Positions 10,456 to 23,093 of a DNA stretch of 64,000 nucleotides are shown piece after piece. Origin of the DNA: Corinectria fuckeliana. Lineage: Eukaryota > Ascomycota > Sordariomycetes > Hypocreales > Nectriaceae. The translations under genes and the position numbers were made by a program. The notes beneath the pieces are model-generated. The model saw nothing but the letters and a program-made list of their open reading frames with translations. It was not told the DNA's origin and did not search any database. The DNA lies in NCBI GenBank assembly GCA_019137255.1, contig WPDH01000034.1:549325-613324 (forward strand), in the 5' to 3' direction. Positions within the stretch are counted from its first letter, which is position 1. The number at the start of each line of letters is the position of its first letter.

Positions 10456-11935
10456 CTAGCTAGTCATTGGATTTAACTAGCATATTCCTAGCTATTCGAC
10501 TTGCTAGCAACCCTCTTTCTTCCACCTTCCAGTCTTCCTACTGATATCAACTATCGAGCACAAGAAGGCCCATTCAGTCTCTTCCTTGGCTAGAGAAATC
10601 AAGAGCTTCCATGGCTTCAAATCCTACTCATAGGTAGTGACAGAGGCGGTAGAGAACAAGACGTTGGATGAACACAGCCGGGACTAGAAGAAGGAGAACA
10701 AAGGAGGGCGGTACGGCTATGACCCCCAATTCGGGCATATGGCTCAAGTCTCCCATCCCCGCCGCAGAGGATACCCGAACATCTACTTTCCACAGCCCTT
10801 GATGTCATCTTCCCGAACGACGTCACGAACCAGCACGAACCAGCACGGCGACAACGAGCACTTCCTCGTCTACACATCCCCCAGCCTACCGCACCCCTCA
10901 CCAAGTCGCCCTCACAGAGCCAGAACATGAGCATGATAGACGGCTGTTAAGCCACTACCTCAAGAACGGAAGTTTGTTGAGGGGGGGGTGGGGGGGGTGA
11001 TATAGAGAGATGCGCTGAGACTAGAGGATGAGGATGATGGGAGGGGGATGGCAAACGGGTTGGATTGTGGGATCAAGGGGTGAAGTGTTGCGGAGCTGGG
11101 CGCTATGACGGTGGTGCCGAGTATCATGGCTGGACTCTTCGGTGCGAGTAAGATCTTCGACGGACTACCCTTCCGACGTGGTTATGTCTACCCTCACGGG
11201 CAACATGACCAAGAACCTCGTCCAAAGAACACCCCCTCAAAGCATAACAGCAACCACCAACTAGCGTGGCAAAGCAGGACCTCTGTCGACCTTGACCTCT
11301 GCAACTGGCTTTGCTCTCCATCAGCACCGTATAATGTCTACCCTGTTGTGGGCGTAATGCTAACAAATGTATCGCGTCGTAGATCACCCTGCTATACGAG
11401 ACAACGTTGGCTCACGCGCTGCATAGAAACTTGCACTTTGGGTGCCCCGAATCGTGCACCAGCTCCTAGAGTGTTCTTGCCTACAACTAGGCTTGGAATA
11501 TACAGCTTCCCTCGATATTGAGATGGAATCTTGCGACCTAGGGTTGACAGCCAACCTAGTCCTCATCCTGCTTTAGCTTCTCCAACAAAATCCATGGTCA
11601 TCCATTCAAGTGAGTAAAAATCACGAGCCTCGATTTCAGTCGAGAAGCGGAAATTCTGCGCAGTTGTTGCTGGGGCCTCGCCGGTGCTCTTGCACCTATC
11701 ACAGATCTAGCCTGCAGAGTTGGCACCGTTGATACAATGAGGACTAGCAGGCAGTGCATTTGAGTCAAAGATTATTTCAAATTCCCGACCGCTTGTGACT
11801 AGTAGATAACATCGAAGGAAGAGAGGCATTTTTGCAACAGTTGTTCGAGTAAAATTTGGGTGCTACACGTGGCATTATAGAAATAGCTTAAAATATATGG
11901 TACAAGAAGGGCTTCGAGGCGATATTGATAATCTT
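10456..11935. other. gene-poor spacer
   Basis: This 1.5 kb stretch has only short ORFs without recognisable domains. A G-rich tract (two G-runs split by one T) lies at about 10980-10998. Repeated CTAGC-type words at 10455-10510 give local low complexity. No RNA gene or transposon end is seen. Confidence 0.4.
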
Positions 11936-13544
11936 TTAAGCTGGGCATCCCGAAGACGGGTAGTTACAGCTGCCACCCTCACTTCCTCCTGTGATGCTGA
12001 CGCCGGTGAATGTAAAGTCGGAACAGGAACCATCTCCGCAGAGTATATAGTAGTTGTAGGCATCGCCGGTGGTAGTACCCGTGACGTCCTCAAAGGTGAT
12101 GCCAGAGATGGTCACTCCGTTGGTGGGCTCGCCCGTGGGACCGCCGTTGAGGTAATCCTGCTGCACGTCGATGCCGTAGTTGGTGATGCCAGACATGGTG
12201 ACGTTGCGGTACGTGACGTTCGCGACGGAGCCGGTCTCGCCGCTGTTGCTCTTGATCCGCGCCGCGTTTTGGCTGTCGACCACCTGGGCATTGGCAAATG
12301 TGACGCCGTCGACGGTGTTGTTGCTCTTGCCGCCAATGGAGCCGATGCTCAGTCCATGGCCGCCCTTGCAGTAGATGCCGTCAATGAGGATGTTGGATCC
12401 AGAGGTGACTGCCACGCAGTCGTCCTGGTTGTGAACCCAGATGTTGGACATGGTCATGGTGTCGGAAGCGGAAATATCGAAGCCGTCGCTGTTGTGGGCA
12501 GCGGCATCTCCATCGCTGCTGTCGTTGGGCTCGTCGCCAGCCGAGTTGTCCAGAGTGATGTCGCTAACCTCAAAGTCGTAGTTGTACTGCATGTAGAAGC
12601 AGTGTACGGGCCAGTTCTTGATGTTCAGGCCGGTGACCTTGGAGTTGGTGGTGTGCTTGACAACGATGAAGTGGTTGGGCCTGAAAGCAGCATGTTAGCA
12701 TCCTTTGCACGGAGATTTAGAGAGCTCTGGGAGTAATTTACTTGGCGCTTCCACCATTGGAACCCTGGCCGTCCCAGTAAGCGGCACCGTTGCCCTCGAT
12801 GACGTGGCCAGATGCGCCAGTGATGGTGATGCTGTCACCTGAAATGACAATGGGATCGAAGTCATCGTTGGCGGTTGTTCCAAAAGTGGTAGTTCCCGCA
12901 AAGGTGACGACGGCACCTGTCTGCAAGCTTTGGAGATCGAGGGTTGAGGAAGCAGGCATGGACAGGTCGGAGAGGACAATATCGGTACAGCTAGCCACGG
13001 CCGACGAGATCTGAGCATACTCAGTGACGACGCAAGCATTAGCACCCGCGACTGGGGTAGTATCAGCAACAGCTGACTTGGTCGCGGTAACGAATGTCGA
13101 GACTGCGCTAGCCTTGGACGCGGCCGCGGAGGAGGAGACCTGGGGCACAACCGCCGGAGTGGACACAGCCAGTGAGGCCTGGCCGGTAGGAGTAGAAACG
13201 GTAAAGATGGGAGGCACTGAGGTGACGTCGGCAGACGTAGCCACGGCGTTAGGAGGACCAGCTGCAGCGCCACCAGCCACGGCAGTAGGAGTACCTGCTG
13301 CAGCACCGCCAGCCACGTAGCAGGAACATGCGCTCGACAGGTGATCGACGTTGGCATCACAAGCCGACAAGAAGCTGGAGGGAACAGCGTCGGTAGCGGT
13401 CACTACGCTGGAGGTGAAGGTAGCACAGAATCTCGCGGCCTCGGCAGACTGGGAAACAAAGGCTCCACCGCAGGCGTGCGAACGCCAGTTGGAGCAGCCC
13501 AGAGCAGACGGCACAGCCGCTGAGAGAAGGAAGAAGGACTTCAT
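11936..13544 (-). CDS. secreted endopolygalacturonase, GH28
   Basis: Predicted extracellular pectin-degrading enzyme (EC 3.2.1.15) that cleaves alpha-1,4-galacturonan. It has two exons, 13544-12742 and 12680-11936, with an intron starting GTAAAT and ending TTTCAG; the product is 515 aa. The start at 13544 is chosen because a signal peptide follows directly (MKSFFLLSAAVPSALG). The mature N-terminus has a Cys-rich stretch (residues about 17-75) and an Ala/Ser/Thr/Val-rich linker to about 165. The right-handed beta-helix follows. GH28 catalytic motifs are present: NSDGFD, NQDDC, GGHGLSIGS and ARIK. The enzyme is longer than typical polygalacturonases (about 370 aa) because of the N-terminal extension. 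A long antisense ORF is only its shadow. Confidence 0.95.
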
Positions 13545-15265
13545 AATGACCAGAGAATGAATGAACGAATGGATAAAGAGGGAATGTTGCAAGCAATAGA
13601 ACGAACAGCAGGACAAGAAACACAGAAACGACAAGACTAAGGAGCAATCGAAAATTGATGGCTTCGTCAAGATCCGATTATCAGTTAATAATATATCAAC
13701 CCGCGTCGAGGTCGCAACGGAACTCGGCACCGGAGCCCCACTTTGGCTTCCGGGATACCGGCTCGAACGGGATGGTCCGTACTTAGTAGCCCCCGAAACC
13801 CACGTTTTCAAGCCCCTTACATAGTAGATTTCATTTCCCTCGTTATCCCTCTGTTTCAACACATGCACGGCGTGGCTCATGGTTGGCCATCGCACTTAAT
13901 ATTCTCGGCGTTTTACGACCCACGAATGAGAGCGCAGCCCGCATGTTCTTTTAGCATCTGGGTTCTGAGGAGATCGCGCTTTTGCTCACGTAGTCTGTGG
14001 GCTAAGCATTGTGAAACCATGCGGTATCACGGAACTAGCCTGCTTCTGGGTGATGATGGGTGCCACCTTCGTTCACCAAGCGACAGTTCTTTGCGGATAG
14101 CCTACGAATGTTATCGGGGCATGCAAGGGTAGCTCACCTGATACATGCTTCTATTTACGCGTATGCAAGTGCCTAAATCTTGATGAACATGTCAAGTGTG
14201 AAGATTGGTCGAGAATTGCACGATATGATCCATGAGCTAAGTTAAACCCAAATTCAAGCTCGACTCGGTTTCATGTCTAAGGGGTCTTGGTGATCAGGAC
14301 CGCGACATTGACTGTTTGTGAGAATAATCATAATCAAGGTTGAAGATGGAGGTCAAGAACAGGCTCTGGTAGACCCGCTTATGAAGGTTCCGTCACGACC
14401 AACTACCTACTCGGTCTACCTCGTTTTAACCGCCTTGCTTAGACAGGCTTACGGGGCAAACAACTCCACTTAAAAGTTACTAAGACAATAATATATTCGA
14501 GTCGTGCTTTTCGGGCTGTATATCACGTGCCTACACCTATTTCACTTTTACCTTTTCTCCTTAGACATAGTCCTGCTGGCAGAGCAGTCAGGGCATCAGG
14601 GCGTTGGTTCGTTAGGGAGTTGGAGCATCAACTAGGGCGTCAGGGTATAGGCACTGCGTCGAGGCGGATTATATAGCAAGAAGTCTGAGCTTACAGCCCA
14701 AGTAGATAATTAGTATTATATAGTACATCCCGAATAGCACGACTCATGTGTCTTTATTCGAGTCCCAAACAGTTTGCGGCTAGTTGGTTTTTTGCACATA
14801 TTGCATACTCACGCAACATCACATCGGCCATAGATCTAAGCTGCTTCCTGCCGTACACGAGAAAGCGAGCTCGCTTTTATGTCTGTGAGATGATCAAGAT
14901 GATATTAGCGGGCTGAGTATGGATCGTAAGAGGTAATAGTTGAGTCCATGAATGGATCAGAGCTGTTGCTGGACGAAGTAGCCAGTAGGCCAGGCCATAC
15001 GGAAAATTTGCACGGTACTCTACTTCAGGTACTTGTGTACTCAGACTTATCTAACGCGAGGAAGCTATACTGGCATGGCGATCGTTTTATTAGATGCCCT
15101 GAAAATGCTTGGTGTACATATTGATCACGTGCCCTGTTCGGGGCGGCTTCACTCAAAGGTCCAACCGGATCAATGAATAGTCCATTTAGCCGGTAATATC
15201 CTATCTACCCGCCAACAATCAACAATCAACAATATCCCAAAGCACAACAGCAACAAGTACATTAA
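13545..15265. other. gene-poor spacer including polygalacturonase promoter
   Basis: These 1.7 kb contain the polygalacturonase upstream region, with an AT-rich ATATATC box near 13690. Beyond it I see no recognisable gene. Words such as AGGGCGT and AGGGCATCAGGG recur at about 14585-14650 without forming a clear repeat array. Confidence 0.4.
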
Positions 15266-16596
15266 ATGACCACACCCGCTACACTCCAGCGTCCGTCACT
15301 CACGACTCTAAGAAGGACGTCTCTAGAGGTTGACAATATTCGCTTCTTCCATCCAGGATATCGAAGGCCGGCAAACTTGCTCTTCAGCCTTCCTCGTGTA
15401 GACCCAAGTCTGACGACCACCCGGCATGGCGTCCACCATCGCACTGCGCTTCTCGCTTGCCAGATCATCGCCAACAACGCTTTTGCGACAGGTCGACTCA
15501 GCTTAGATGATCAGGGCGTTCGACTCATACACGATCCTAATGCTGTCTTGGTTGAACGCGATTATTGGTTCTTTGTAGAAGGTCAACGTGAGTCAATTCT
15601 ACGTTCTACTCGCGCTATCCCTGGCTTCGTAGTTGACTTCTAGGGCGCAAATCATTAGCCCAGTATCCAGTTGTCCCAAGCTTTCGCGACTGGGAGTTTC
15701 CTCACGATGACCTCCCGTTGTGGTGGCCGTCATTGACACCAGATGCATCAGCCGATAATCCCCACCGGTGCATCGTGTCAGATGCTTCTTATGCGACTAC
15801 CGATGCCCATGTCATCCCCAGGGAGGAGGGCGATTGGTTTCGCCACAACGGCATGGAACGTTATGGCAGCGGGCAGTACACCACCGAGGATCAACGGAAT
15901 ATTGTTTGCCTCCGATCTGACATCCACATCTGTTTCGACCGACGCGCGTTCGTCTTGACGCCCAAGCCGAGCTCAGAAGACCAGTCTCATGACGAGCGGT
16001 TCGTGTTGCACGTCTTGGGCCCCGACTATGCCGAGTTTGCTGCAGACTATCACAACCGACTAGTTCACAATCTCCGCTACGCGAGCCGTGAATATCTGTT
16101 TGCCCGTTTTTCCTGGGCCGTTATCCAACTCATCAAGCCTTTTCTTATGGCTGGCGTCAGGCGTCACATTTCCAGATTTCGCATGGCTCAGCCTAGCGAT
16201 GGTGGCGGCGAGGGAGATATGGAAACCAAGTTGGATTGGCTCGATGGCAACAAACTAAAGGCCCTTTACGGAGGCGGTGGCAGTAGGAGTGCGAGTCCAC
16301 GAAAGCGCAAGGCTTCGCGTGATGGTCAACATGGTGACAGCGGGAGTGATGTTGATGATTGGTATCAAGACCACTTAGAGCAGGGGATTGGCCGTGGCCG
16401 AAGCCGCAAACGGGCGCGGCCAAATGAGGATTACGACATCGCTGACGATGCGCCTACGCCTCCCCTAACTTCTACATCGCATTCCCCTGAGGTCAAGAGC
16501 GTAAAGTTAGCATCAGGCGGCCAGCAAATACCGCTTGCTTCCCATCTAGCCTCAGTTGCCTTTGCAGAGGCTGTTGATGATGGTGAGCTCAGCTGA
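15266..16596 (+). CDS. fungal HNH nuclease-domain protein
   Basis: Predicted 424-aa protein with an HNH endonuclease-like domain (PF13391 type). Two exons, 15266-15587 and 15644-16596, are separated by a 56-nt intron (GTGAGT to CTTCTAG); this acceptor is the only one that keeps frame. Exon 2 contains the core: a CIVS segment, then TDAHVIPREEGDWF with the catalytic-type His, NIVCLRSDIHICFD with the Asn and second His, and FVLTPKP. The C-terminal 140 residues are low-complexity and basic (SRSASPRKRKASR, RGRSRKRARP), with likely nuclear localisation signals. Proteins of this layout are common, expanded and unexplained in filamentous fungi. It sits alone between gene-poor spacers. Confidence 0.82.
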
Positions 16597-17843
16597 TAAT
16601 TTTACTACTCGAAACAGATTATCAGGTAGCGAAGAAATCTAGGACGAGCTGGCCCGACGCTTATTCATTAACGTTTATTAATCAAGTCACTCTTGAAAGA
16701 TAGTAAAGTAGAGTAATTATATTCGCAGCAGGAGCTCTAGGTGGCTGTAGCCAACCAGAGATAAGTCTTTTGCCGACAGCTCTACTAATACGCAGTGAGA
16801 TCCCAAGGAAGTGGTTAAAATATAGCTAGTACTTCCAGCTACCTGTCAGCTGTAGTTGTACCATCCAATTTTCATGGTGTGGCCCCCAAGGGCCTCCTAT
16901 CTCGCAAACAATCATCATCACATGGCCTATGCCACTCTCCCCTTGAGCTATGGTGACCTGCGTCCACCGTATAATGATTGTCACAAGCTGAATCCTTACA
17001 CCTTCTGAGGAGACCACAAGCTTGTATCCCCTTGAGAGAACCCGGGTCCAATGCATGGCACCACCTTCTAATGCCAACGTCACATAGGTTCTCGAGCAAG
17101 GAAATGATTGCTGACCTCCGAGCCAAGGAATTCTGCGAACATGGATACACCTTCAACGGCTGGATTGGCTCAGACGTGCACTTCCTCTTCTCCACCACCA
17201 ACAGCAATGATGCTGCTCACCATCCGCAACTTTCTCACGAGTGGCTGAGTTGAACAATAGGAAGGTAGCTCTATCCGAGGCCTCGACTGGCTAAGAATTG
17301 TCTATACACACTTCAAGGAATGGAACAAATCTTCTGGACGAAGCATGAACTTCCATAGATAGCAGCACAGCTGAAAGAGTATAGTATTCTGAATAATGAT
17401 AACAGGATCAACCCGACGGACTCTCTTACTCTTGATTTGGTGTTCTTGGATATGACTGCAGAACGACCCGTAAGTTTATCCTGCCTTACCCCCTCTTCTA
17501 GGTACGACAGAACTAACCGTTAAACTAGAGATGCTTTCTTTCCTGACTTGAATATTCCGATGTTCCAGGACATAGGGATTTGAATAGACCATTACCCATT
17601 ACAAAACTCATTCTTAATGCCTGCCTTTGTTGTGCGTCGTCTGCCTCTGGCTACACCTAGGGTCTACTATGTGTGATTTCGGTCCTCTTCCACTTATGAG
17701 CTCCCTTAAATCAAGTCTCGTTCTTCATCGCACTAGGCTATTTGTAAAATGTTGCCTTGCCCTACCCGTACTGCTTCTCTGGTCGAGACTGACATATATA
17801 AGCTCGCCGTCCTGTACCCAAGGTCCAATCACTCGTGCTTTAC
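16597..17843. other. gene-poor spacer
   Basis: There is no confident gene in these 1.25 kb. A plus-strand open stretch at 16978-17253 encodes 91 residues with no domain I recognise. The remainder is AT-rich with many stops. Confidence 0.35.
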
Positions 17844-18915
17844 CTACGCCGGGCCAGACAAACCTTTTCCAACATGGAAGCTGCTTATCAAGCTCACGAT
17901 CATCACCGTCAGCGACCATTCTACCACACCATCTCTATGCCTTAGTTCAACAGCAGAATACACTAGAGCGACAATTCCTAGAAGGGGGAACGACACTGCC
18001 AGATAGACCCAAAACATCTTGCTTCCTGGCAAGTACGAGTCCGCCATGCTAAACAGCGAAGCCGAGTACGATAAAGGAAGAAAGACTATGCCAAGGATGG
18101 TGAGAGTCTTGACGCTCCTGGCCTCACGACTGGTCCGCTCGTACTCGTGAAGCGACAGCTCAGCCGCTCTGAACGAAGCTCGGTTCCCCGCCAAGCTTGC
18201 TAGCGAGGCCACGGCGCTATTCAGAGCACGCACGCGCTGGCCAATCTCGCGGAAGCGGACGGTGAAGTGCTGAAAGTCGGCCGCATTATCCTTCCAGCTC
18301 TGTATGGAGCGTAGATCTGGGGCATCGAACGATATTCTGAGCTGCGGCATGATGGCTTCGAGGTCATCTTGGTACTCGGCAATGCGTCGTTCCCAGGCTT
18401 GCAGGTTGCTCCAGATTTCCTCGGCGGATGAGACTTGAAACTTGGATAGGTCTTGCTTTCTTGATAAATTCCACTGCACAACTTCGACGTTGGACTGTAG
18501 GTATTCGGCCAACTTGAGCTACTGGCTAGCTACGATTTTTTCAAGGAAGATACGTAAGCATGTTGAGTCGGTCAGGTCCAGGAGGCTTGAATGGGCCTGG
18601 AAGTAGAATAACAAGTCGTTGAGTAAAGACGACCTCGGAGGTCCGGATCGGATCTCTACCTGGCTATCCAGAGGGACAAAATCCAGATAGCCAGAGTTGT
18701 ATGGAGCTGTTGAGACAATATATCCTACCCTCCCAGAGTAGTCGGTCAGAATCCGGCGACTGGGTGGATCGCATATTATGAGACCTGAATATCGCGTCTC
18801 GGTTAGTTTACTACTGTATAATCTTGCCAGGAATGTTCCGGATACGTACATGTCCAACCGCCTGTGTCCGCTGGCTTAGACCAACATTTCTCATCGCTGC
18901 TGTTTAACTCTTGTT
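17844..18915 (-). pseudogene. CorA-like transporter-family protein, in-frame stop
   Basis: CorA-like membrane protein of the fungal type with long N-terminal coiled helices. The C-terminal frame (18512-17844) has two membrane spans, TILGIVFLPLSYSASLFSM and WVYLAVSFPLLGIVALVYS. No GMN signature precedes the loop (ADSYLPG instead), so Mg2+ transport is uncertain. The preceding frame (from about 18784) encodes LIICDPPSRRIL and DLTDSTCLRIFLEKIVASQ and is in phase with the downstream part, interrupted only by a TAG at 18519-18521. An upstream exon ending at about 18851 (donor GTACGT) reads KPADTGGWT, but no start Met is found. It looks like a recently broken gene; a sequencing error at the TAG is the alternative. 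Confidence 0.72.
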
Positions 18916-19032
18916 ACTGGACGCCACATTCGCTTCGCCTCTATAAGTGCATGAGCTGAACATGTCGGCTGACAAGATGACGCCCAGTTCCAAGCCTTGT
19001 TCCATTTGCTAATCTCACGTCACAAGGCGTAC

Positions 19033-21385
19033 ATGGATAGCCCAGCCTCGATCAAGATTGCGAAGTCTATGCTCGGAAAGACTCACAATCAGAAGACCTG
19101 GCTCAATCCTCTTCAGCCATGCGACGTTTACTCAAAGCCAAGTTTTCGAAAAAAGGATCAGCCTTATCCAGCAGATCCAGGACTCCCAGCAACTCCAGAG
19201 CTTCCAGCTTCGTCGGTTCCCAACTTATGGAATCTGCCAGGCCTTGATAAGACCAACTTCTACGCAGCAGCCCTCTACCTCCACGTCGCCGCTAAAGGCC
19301 AACTCAGGGACACAGAGCAACGCGGCTTGCATCATCAGCCATCCACAAACCCAAGAACACAAGACTTCCGGGATCGCATCGCCGACTGCTTCGCACGGTC
19401 CAAGTTGAAGGATGCTCAGGCTCACGTTTCCGCCACGGCCATGGTGCCTGACGAAGAGCGGCGCAAGCTGAAGATCTACGTTGCCAAGAATGTCAGCGGT
19501 AAGAAGATGACGGAGGATATTTCTCTTACAGAAGCAAAGCATCTCTTGAACGAAGACGAGCTCTTTGCCAAGCAGCTTTGCGACTGGTTCAACCGAGCAG
19601 CGGAGAGGGTATCCCCCAAGACTACTAGGGGCGACGGCAGCATAGAAGCGTCCGTCGAGTTTGCTCAAGCGTTAAAGAATGGGATGTGGGACACAATGCG
19701 CAAGTTCAACGAGTCTAGGCTGGAATACTACGTCAGCCAGATCCAGGGCTGGACTGGTCGCGATTTCCCGGATGAAGAAGTGTGGCCTATTGCCAACCGA
19801 GCCATCGGCGCTTGCAAAGCCTTCGCTATCCAAGGACCGACCGCATCAACTACGCTGGACGACTGTGCAAGAATTGCTTCGGAGTGCCGGCGGAAGCTTC
19901 GTTTCAGAGATTCAACCGGGATGTGGACTTGATCATCAACGATGACCCGACCGACGAGGTATTCAAACAGTTTGCCCGGGTGGTCAAGTGGATCAACTAT
20001 TTTGGCCGACTCGGAGACACTTACGAGACCCTTTATGACTTCTGCACCATGTGGGGGACTCGCGGGTACTCTTTTGAAATCATAGTCTTGAGATCCCCAA
20101 ACGAACAGCACTGGGACACAGGCGCCTACAAACTGAAGCTTGAGTCATGGTCTGGCGACCTCGGTCTCGACGACGAGCGCAGCAACCGCTCTACTGTGCG
20201 AGCTACTCTGAATCAGTTCGCCTCAAAGGCTGGTAGTCGCGGCACGGCTCGAGTTGATTGCGAGATCCAGCTCCTCGAGTACTTCAACCAGCCAGGAGCC
20301 GAGGTTTGCTACGACTACATCGGATGCAGCAAGAAGTCCTGCTGGCTCTGCTGGCAGCTGCTCGGCCACTTCAGTAAATACACCACCAAGGATACTCACC
20401 GGATGATATACCCCGTGTGGGCAGTTTCACCTGACTTCTCTCCTACTCGAACGCTAATTGCTGGAGCTCTCAATGCCACGTACAAGGACATGTTGACGTT
20501 GATCCAAGAGAGGGTTCTGCTAGGAAGGGACTTTAGCTCCCGGGTCAACATTACGCATACATCATTGTGGTTGATCAGAGATACCACTTGGCCCCTTCAA
20601 GCCATTGCAAGTCGGCTGCCTTTTGCTACTACATCCACCGCATGCCTATCATCATCCGTAACCATCCGCAACCAAGGAAGAGCCCCTGTTGCATCATCTG
20701 TTCCGGTTGTCCATCTACCAGCGGGAATCGAAGGAGACACAGGCACTCCTCTACCTGAAGTTGTCCATGTCGACGTGTTTGAGCGACTGGAGCATGACCT
20801 CCTAGAAAGACGGTTTATGGATGGCTTCAATCTTCAAGCTAAGGAAGTGTTGTTTGAATTTCAACTCAACACCAAGCTGTCAGACGGAAGCCAAGTTTCC
20901 TTTCTTGAATGGGAGCAGGCTACCTGGTGCAGTTTCCCAATTCCCATTGATGATCTATGGGAGGAAGAGAAAAAGGTCAGAGACAGCATTCCTCAGGCAG
21001 CACACTCTCAAGCTATTCAGAAGAGGATTAACGTCGAGTATCTCCTCTTGTTCCGATTGGTGACGACAGCTTGTGCGCAAATTCGTGGTTTTCCAGCATT
21101 CTACAAAACTCTTACAGAAACACATTTCGTCAAGAACTGGTGCCGTATCGGGGCGAGGTTTTTGTTGTACCACGAGCTAGTCCTCTTCTAGGGTCTTCGG
21201 GGAATGCAGACCTCATTCTGGACGTCAAGGATGTTAACATGGATCTGATTTTGTCTGCACTAAAAACACAGTTGAGAGAGGGTTTAACCCCCAGAAATCC
21301 GCCACTCTTCTACGCCGGTTCGTGCTGGGAAGCACTCTACAACAAGATCTTGTCGAGTACCACAAGAATTTCGATCCCTAGATAG
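19033..21385 (+). pseudogene. OTT_1508-like deaminase-family protein, two frameshifts
   Basis: Large fungal protein resembling the OTT_1508-like nucleic-acid/nucleotide deaminase group (PF14441). Three overlapping frames make one gene. Frame A (from ATG 19033) runs to 19932, frame B carries on from about 19915 to 21191, and frame C ends at 21385. No splice sites explain the changes. Frame B contains the domain: FARVVKWINYFGRL, then GTARVDCEIQLLEYF, then YIGCSKKSCWLCWQLLGHF. The CWLC pair matches the zinc-binding CxxC, but the expected His before CE appears to be Asp (GAT instead of CAT), a likely loss of a zinc ligand. The distal region (residues about 600-750) is unknown. Deaminases of this group in fungi have no settled function. 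Confidence 0.72.
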
Positions 21386-21650
21386 CTTAGCTAAAGCACA
21401 AATACTCCGACAGAGCAACTCCTCAAATAACCAGAAGGCCAGAATCTTTTATTGGAGGCTTAGAATTGTCGTCTAGTATATCATGATAGCACTTGGTATG
21501 AGAATTTAGGGATACATATGTTGTAGAAACACATTTTCAGTGCGTGTGGCTTCCAGTTACAGTCGGAACCTACATCTCTACAGGGAGCTTAAACAGCCTG
21601 ATCGCGTTCTCTCTGCCCACAAGCTACTTCTGCCTTATTGGAAAGTAAAT

Positions 21651-22475
21651 TTACTTCCTCTGCGCTTCTTCTATCATATCATACGAGTAGTCTATGCGTA
21701 TGGTTAGCCGTCTTGAACGGGTTTCCCCAAGGTTCACACGTTCGCATGCACCTATTGCAAACAAGCATCTCTCGTCCCCAAGCTCCTCTAGACAGAACTC
21801 CATCGCGGCTGTGGAGAAGTTCCCTAAATTAGTAATAAATACGTTGTAGCCGAAGTAATAGGTGCATTCATGTTCCGACGGTCTTGTTGCTTTCTTGAGA
21901 GGCTTGTTGTACCAGTGGTCTCCGCGCCAAAGATTGAATGGAATTCTGGAATCAGATATTAGACGGTAGCATAAATGCCGGGGCTCGATGATGCTCCTCC
22001 AGTCCATAAAACATGCTCTTCGCCCAGATGTCCCACAACGACTTGGCTTCAAGAAAATTGGTCGGTATTCCACTTGAGCACAGCGCTATATGTGAAAACT
22101 GAGATCCAGATGGAGCTGAACCGCAGCGCCGATTAAAAGCTTCCTCAATCCGTACTTTCCACTCAGCTGAAGATCCTGGCCGGCGGGATATCGCGGATGC
22201 ATGTATATGGGGACATCGAGTTCTTGCACCGTTTCCCAGAACGCATGCTACTCAGGACTGTCGTAGTACTTCTTCCAAGTGTAGTTGGGGCCGACGCTCT
22301 GGAAGCCGTTGAGCAGTGCACCAAACATGCCAAGCTGCTTGGCTGCTCGCCTCAATTCAGTTGCAGCCTGGGAGGCGCTGCGCATTGAGTATCTGGCCAA
22401 CGAAGCTGTTGTCTCTTGAGGGAATACAAGACGAGTCTCTGTGAACCATCATGTTAAAGTCCTGTTGAGTAATAG
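21651..22475 (-). pseudogene. amidohydrolase_2 decarboxylase (2,3-dihydroxybenzoate/gamma-resorcylate type)
   Basis: Decayed metal-dependent aromatic acid decarboxylase. From about 22435 the frame reads SASQAATELRRAAKQLGMFG, ALLNGF, and later FWETVQELDVPIYMHPR, which keeps a metal-ligand His. It is interrupted by a TAG just before HAFW. Later, in other frames, come LWRGDHWYNKPLKK, YNVFITNLGNFSTAAMEF and LEELGDERCLFAI. A GTGCAT...CATAG segment then looks like a surviving intron leading to DYSYDMIEEAQ. The region upstream of 22435 is too degraded to place the start. Family calls rest on the characteristic YFxxNxxITTSGNFST-like order. It is divergent from the intact homogentisate dioxygenase gene, hinting at a former aromatic-acid catabolic pair. 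Confidence 0.78.
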
Positions 22476-23093
22476 ATGACCACCGGCTTGATGTATCTGA
22501 TGTCATTATTAAATGGTGGCTTTGTGAGAAACATTTCGAGTGCAACCCGATACTTGATGTGTGATGATGCAGATGACTACGGAAAGACGCAATGACTACA
22601 TCTACCAGTTTCTCAAGTTCGGGATCAATCTGCCGATGACTTTTGTTTGTTAGTTTGTTTGTTTTAGACAGCCGTCTTACAGAAATCCACCTGCCGATAA
22701 CGCGGTGACATTCGATAGCCGCATAGGGTATGTAGGTCGTCATCCGATACCTCAGATCCGCTCTGCACCACATCACCAGTACAGTTCCATTCTGCTTGGC
22801 TATCTACTTCCTGTTGCCCGTAAACTCGATTTGGAAGTGAGCGGAGTCGGATTGGAACTACCGAAGATGGAGTGATCGACTGTTGACCCCGCGTTGAGCC
22901 CCCGCACTTAGGCCTCGGCGATGAGCATGATCATGGAGCAGGATTCATTTCCTTCAGCAACATATTTCAGCGGGAACGTGCCTTTTGCACTTGGAATATC
23001 ATACTCCTTCGTAACTCAAACATCTCTCTGAAGTGTTGTCCACTCAACATTGCGAATCCTTCAACCACCCCTATCGACAGCGTCCCCTTAACC
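22476..23093. promoter_or_regulatory. upstream region of homogentisate dioxygenase
   Basis: This 600 bp gap should contain the dioxygenase promoter. A short TTTGTTTGTTAGTTTGTTTG low-complexity tract lies near 22642-22665. Open frames here have no domain signature. No TATA box close to the start is obvious. Confidence 0.35.

Noticed and set aside
11897..12736. 279-codon plus-strand ORF
   Set aside because: Antisense shadow of the polygalacturonase; Val/Gly/Asp-rich translation without domains and no splice or start context.
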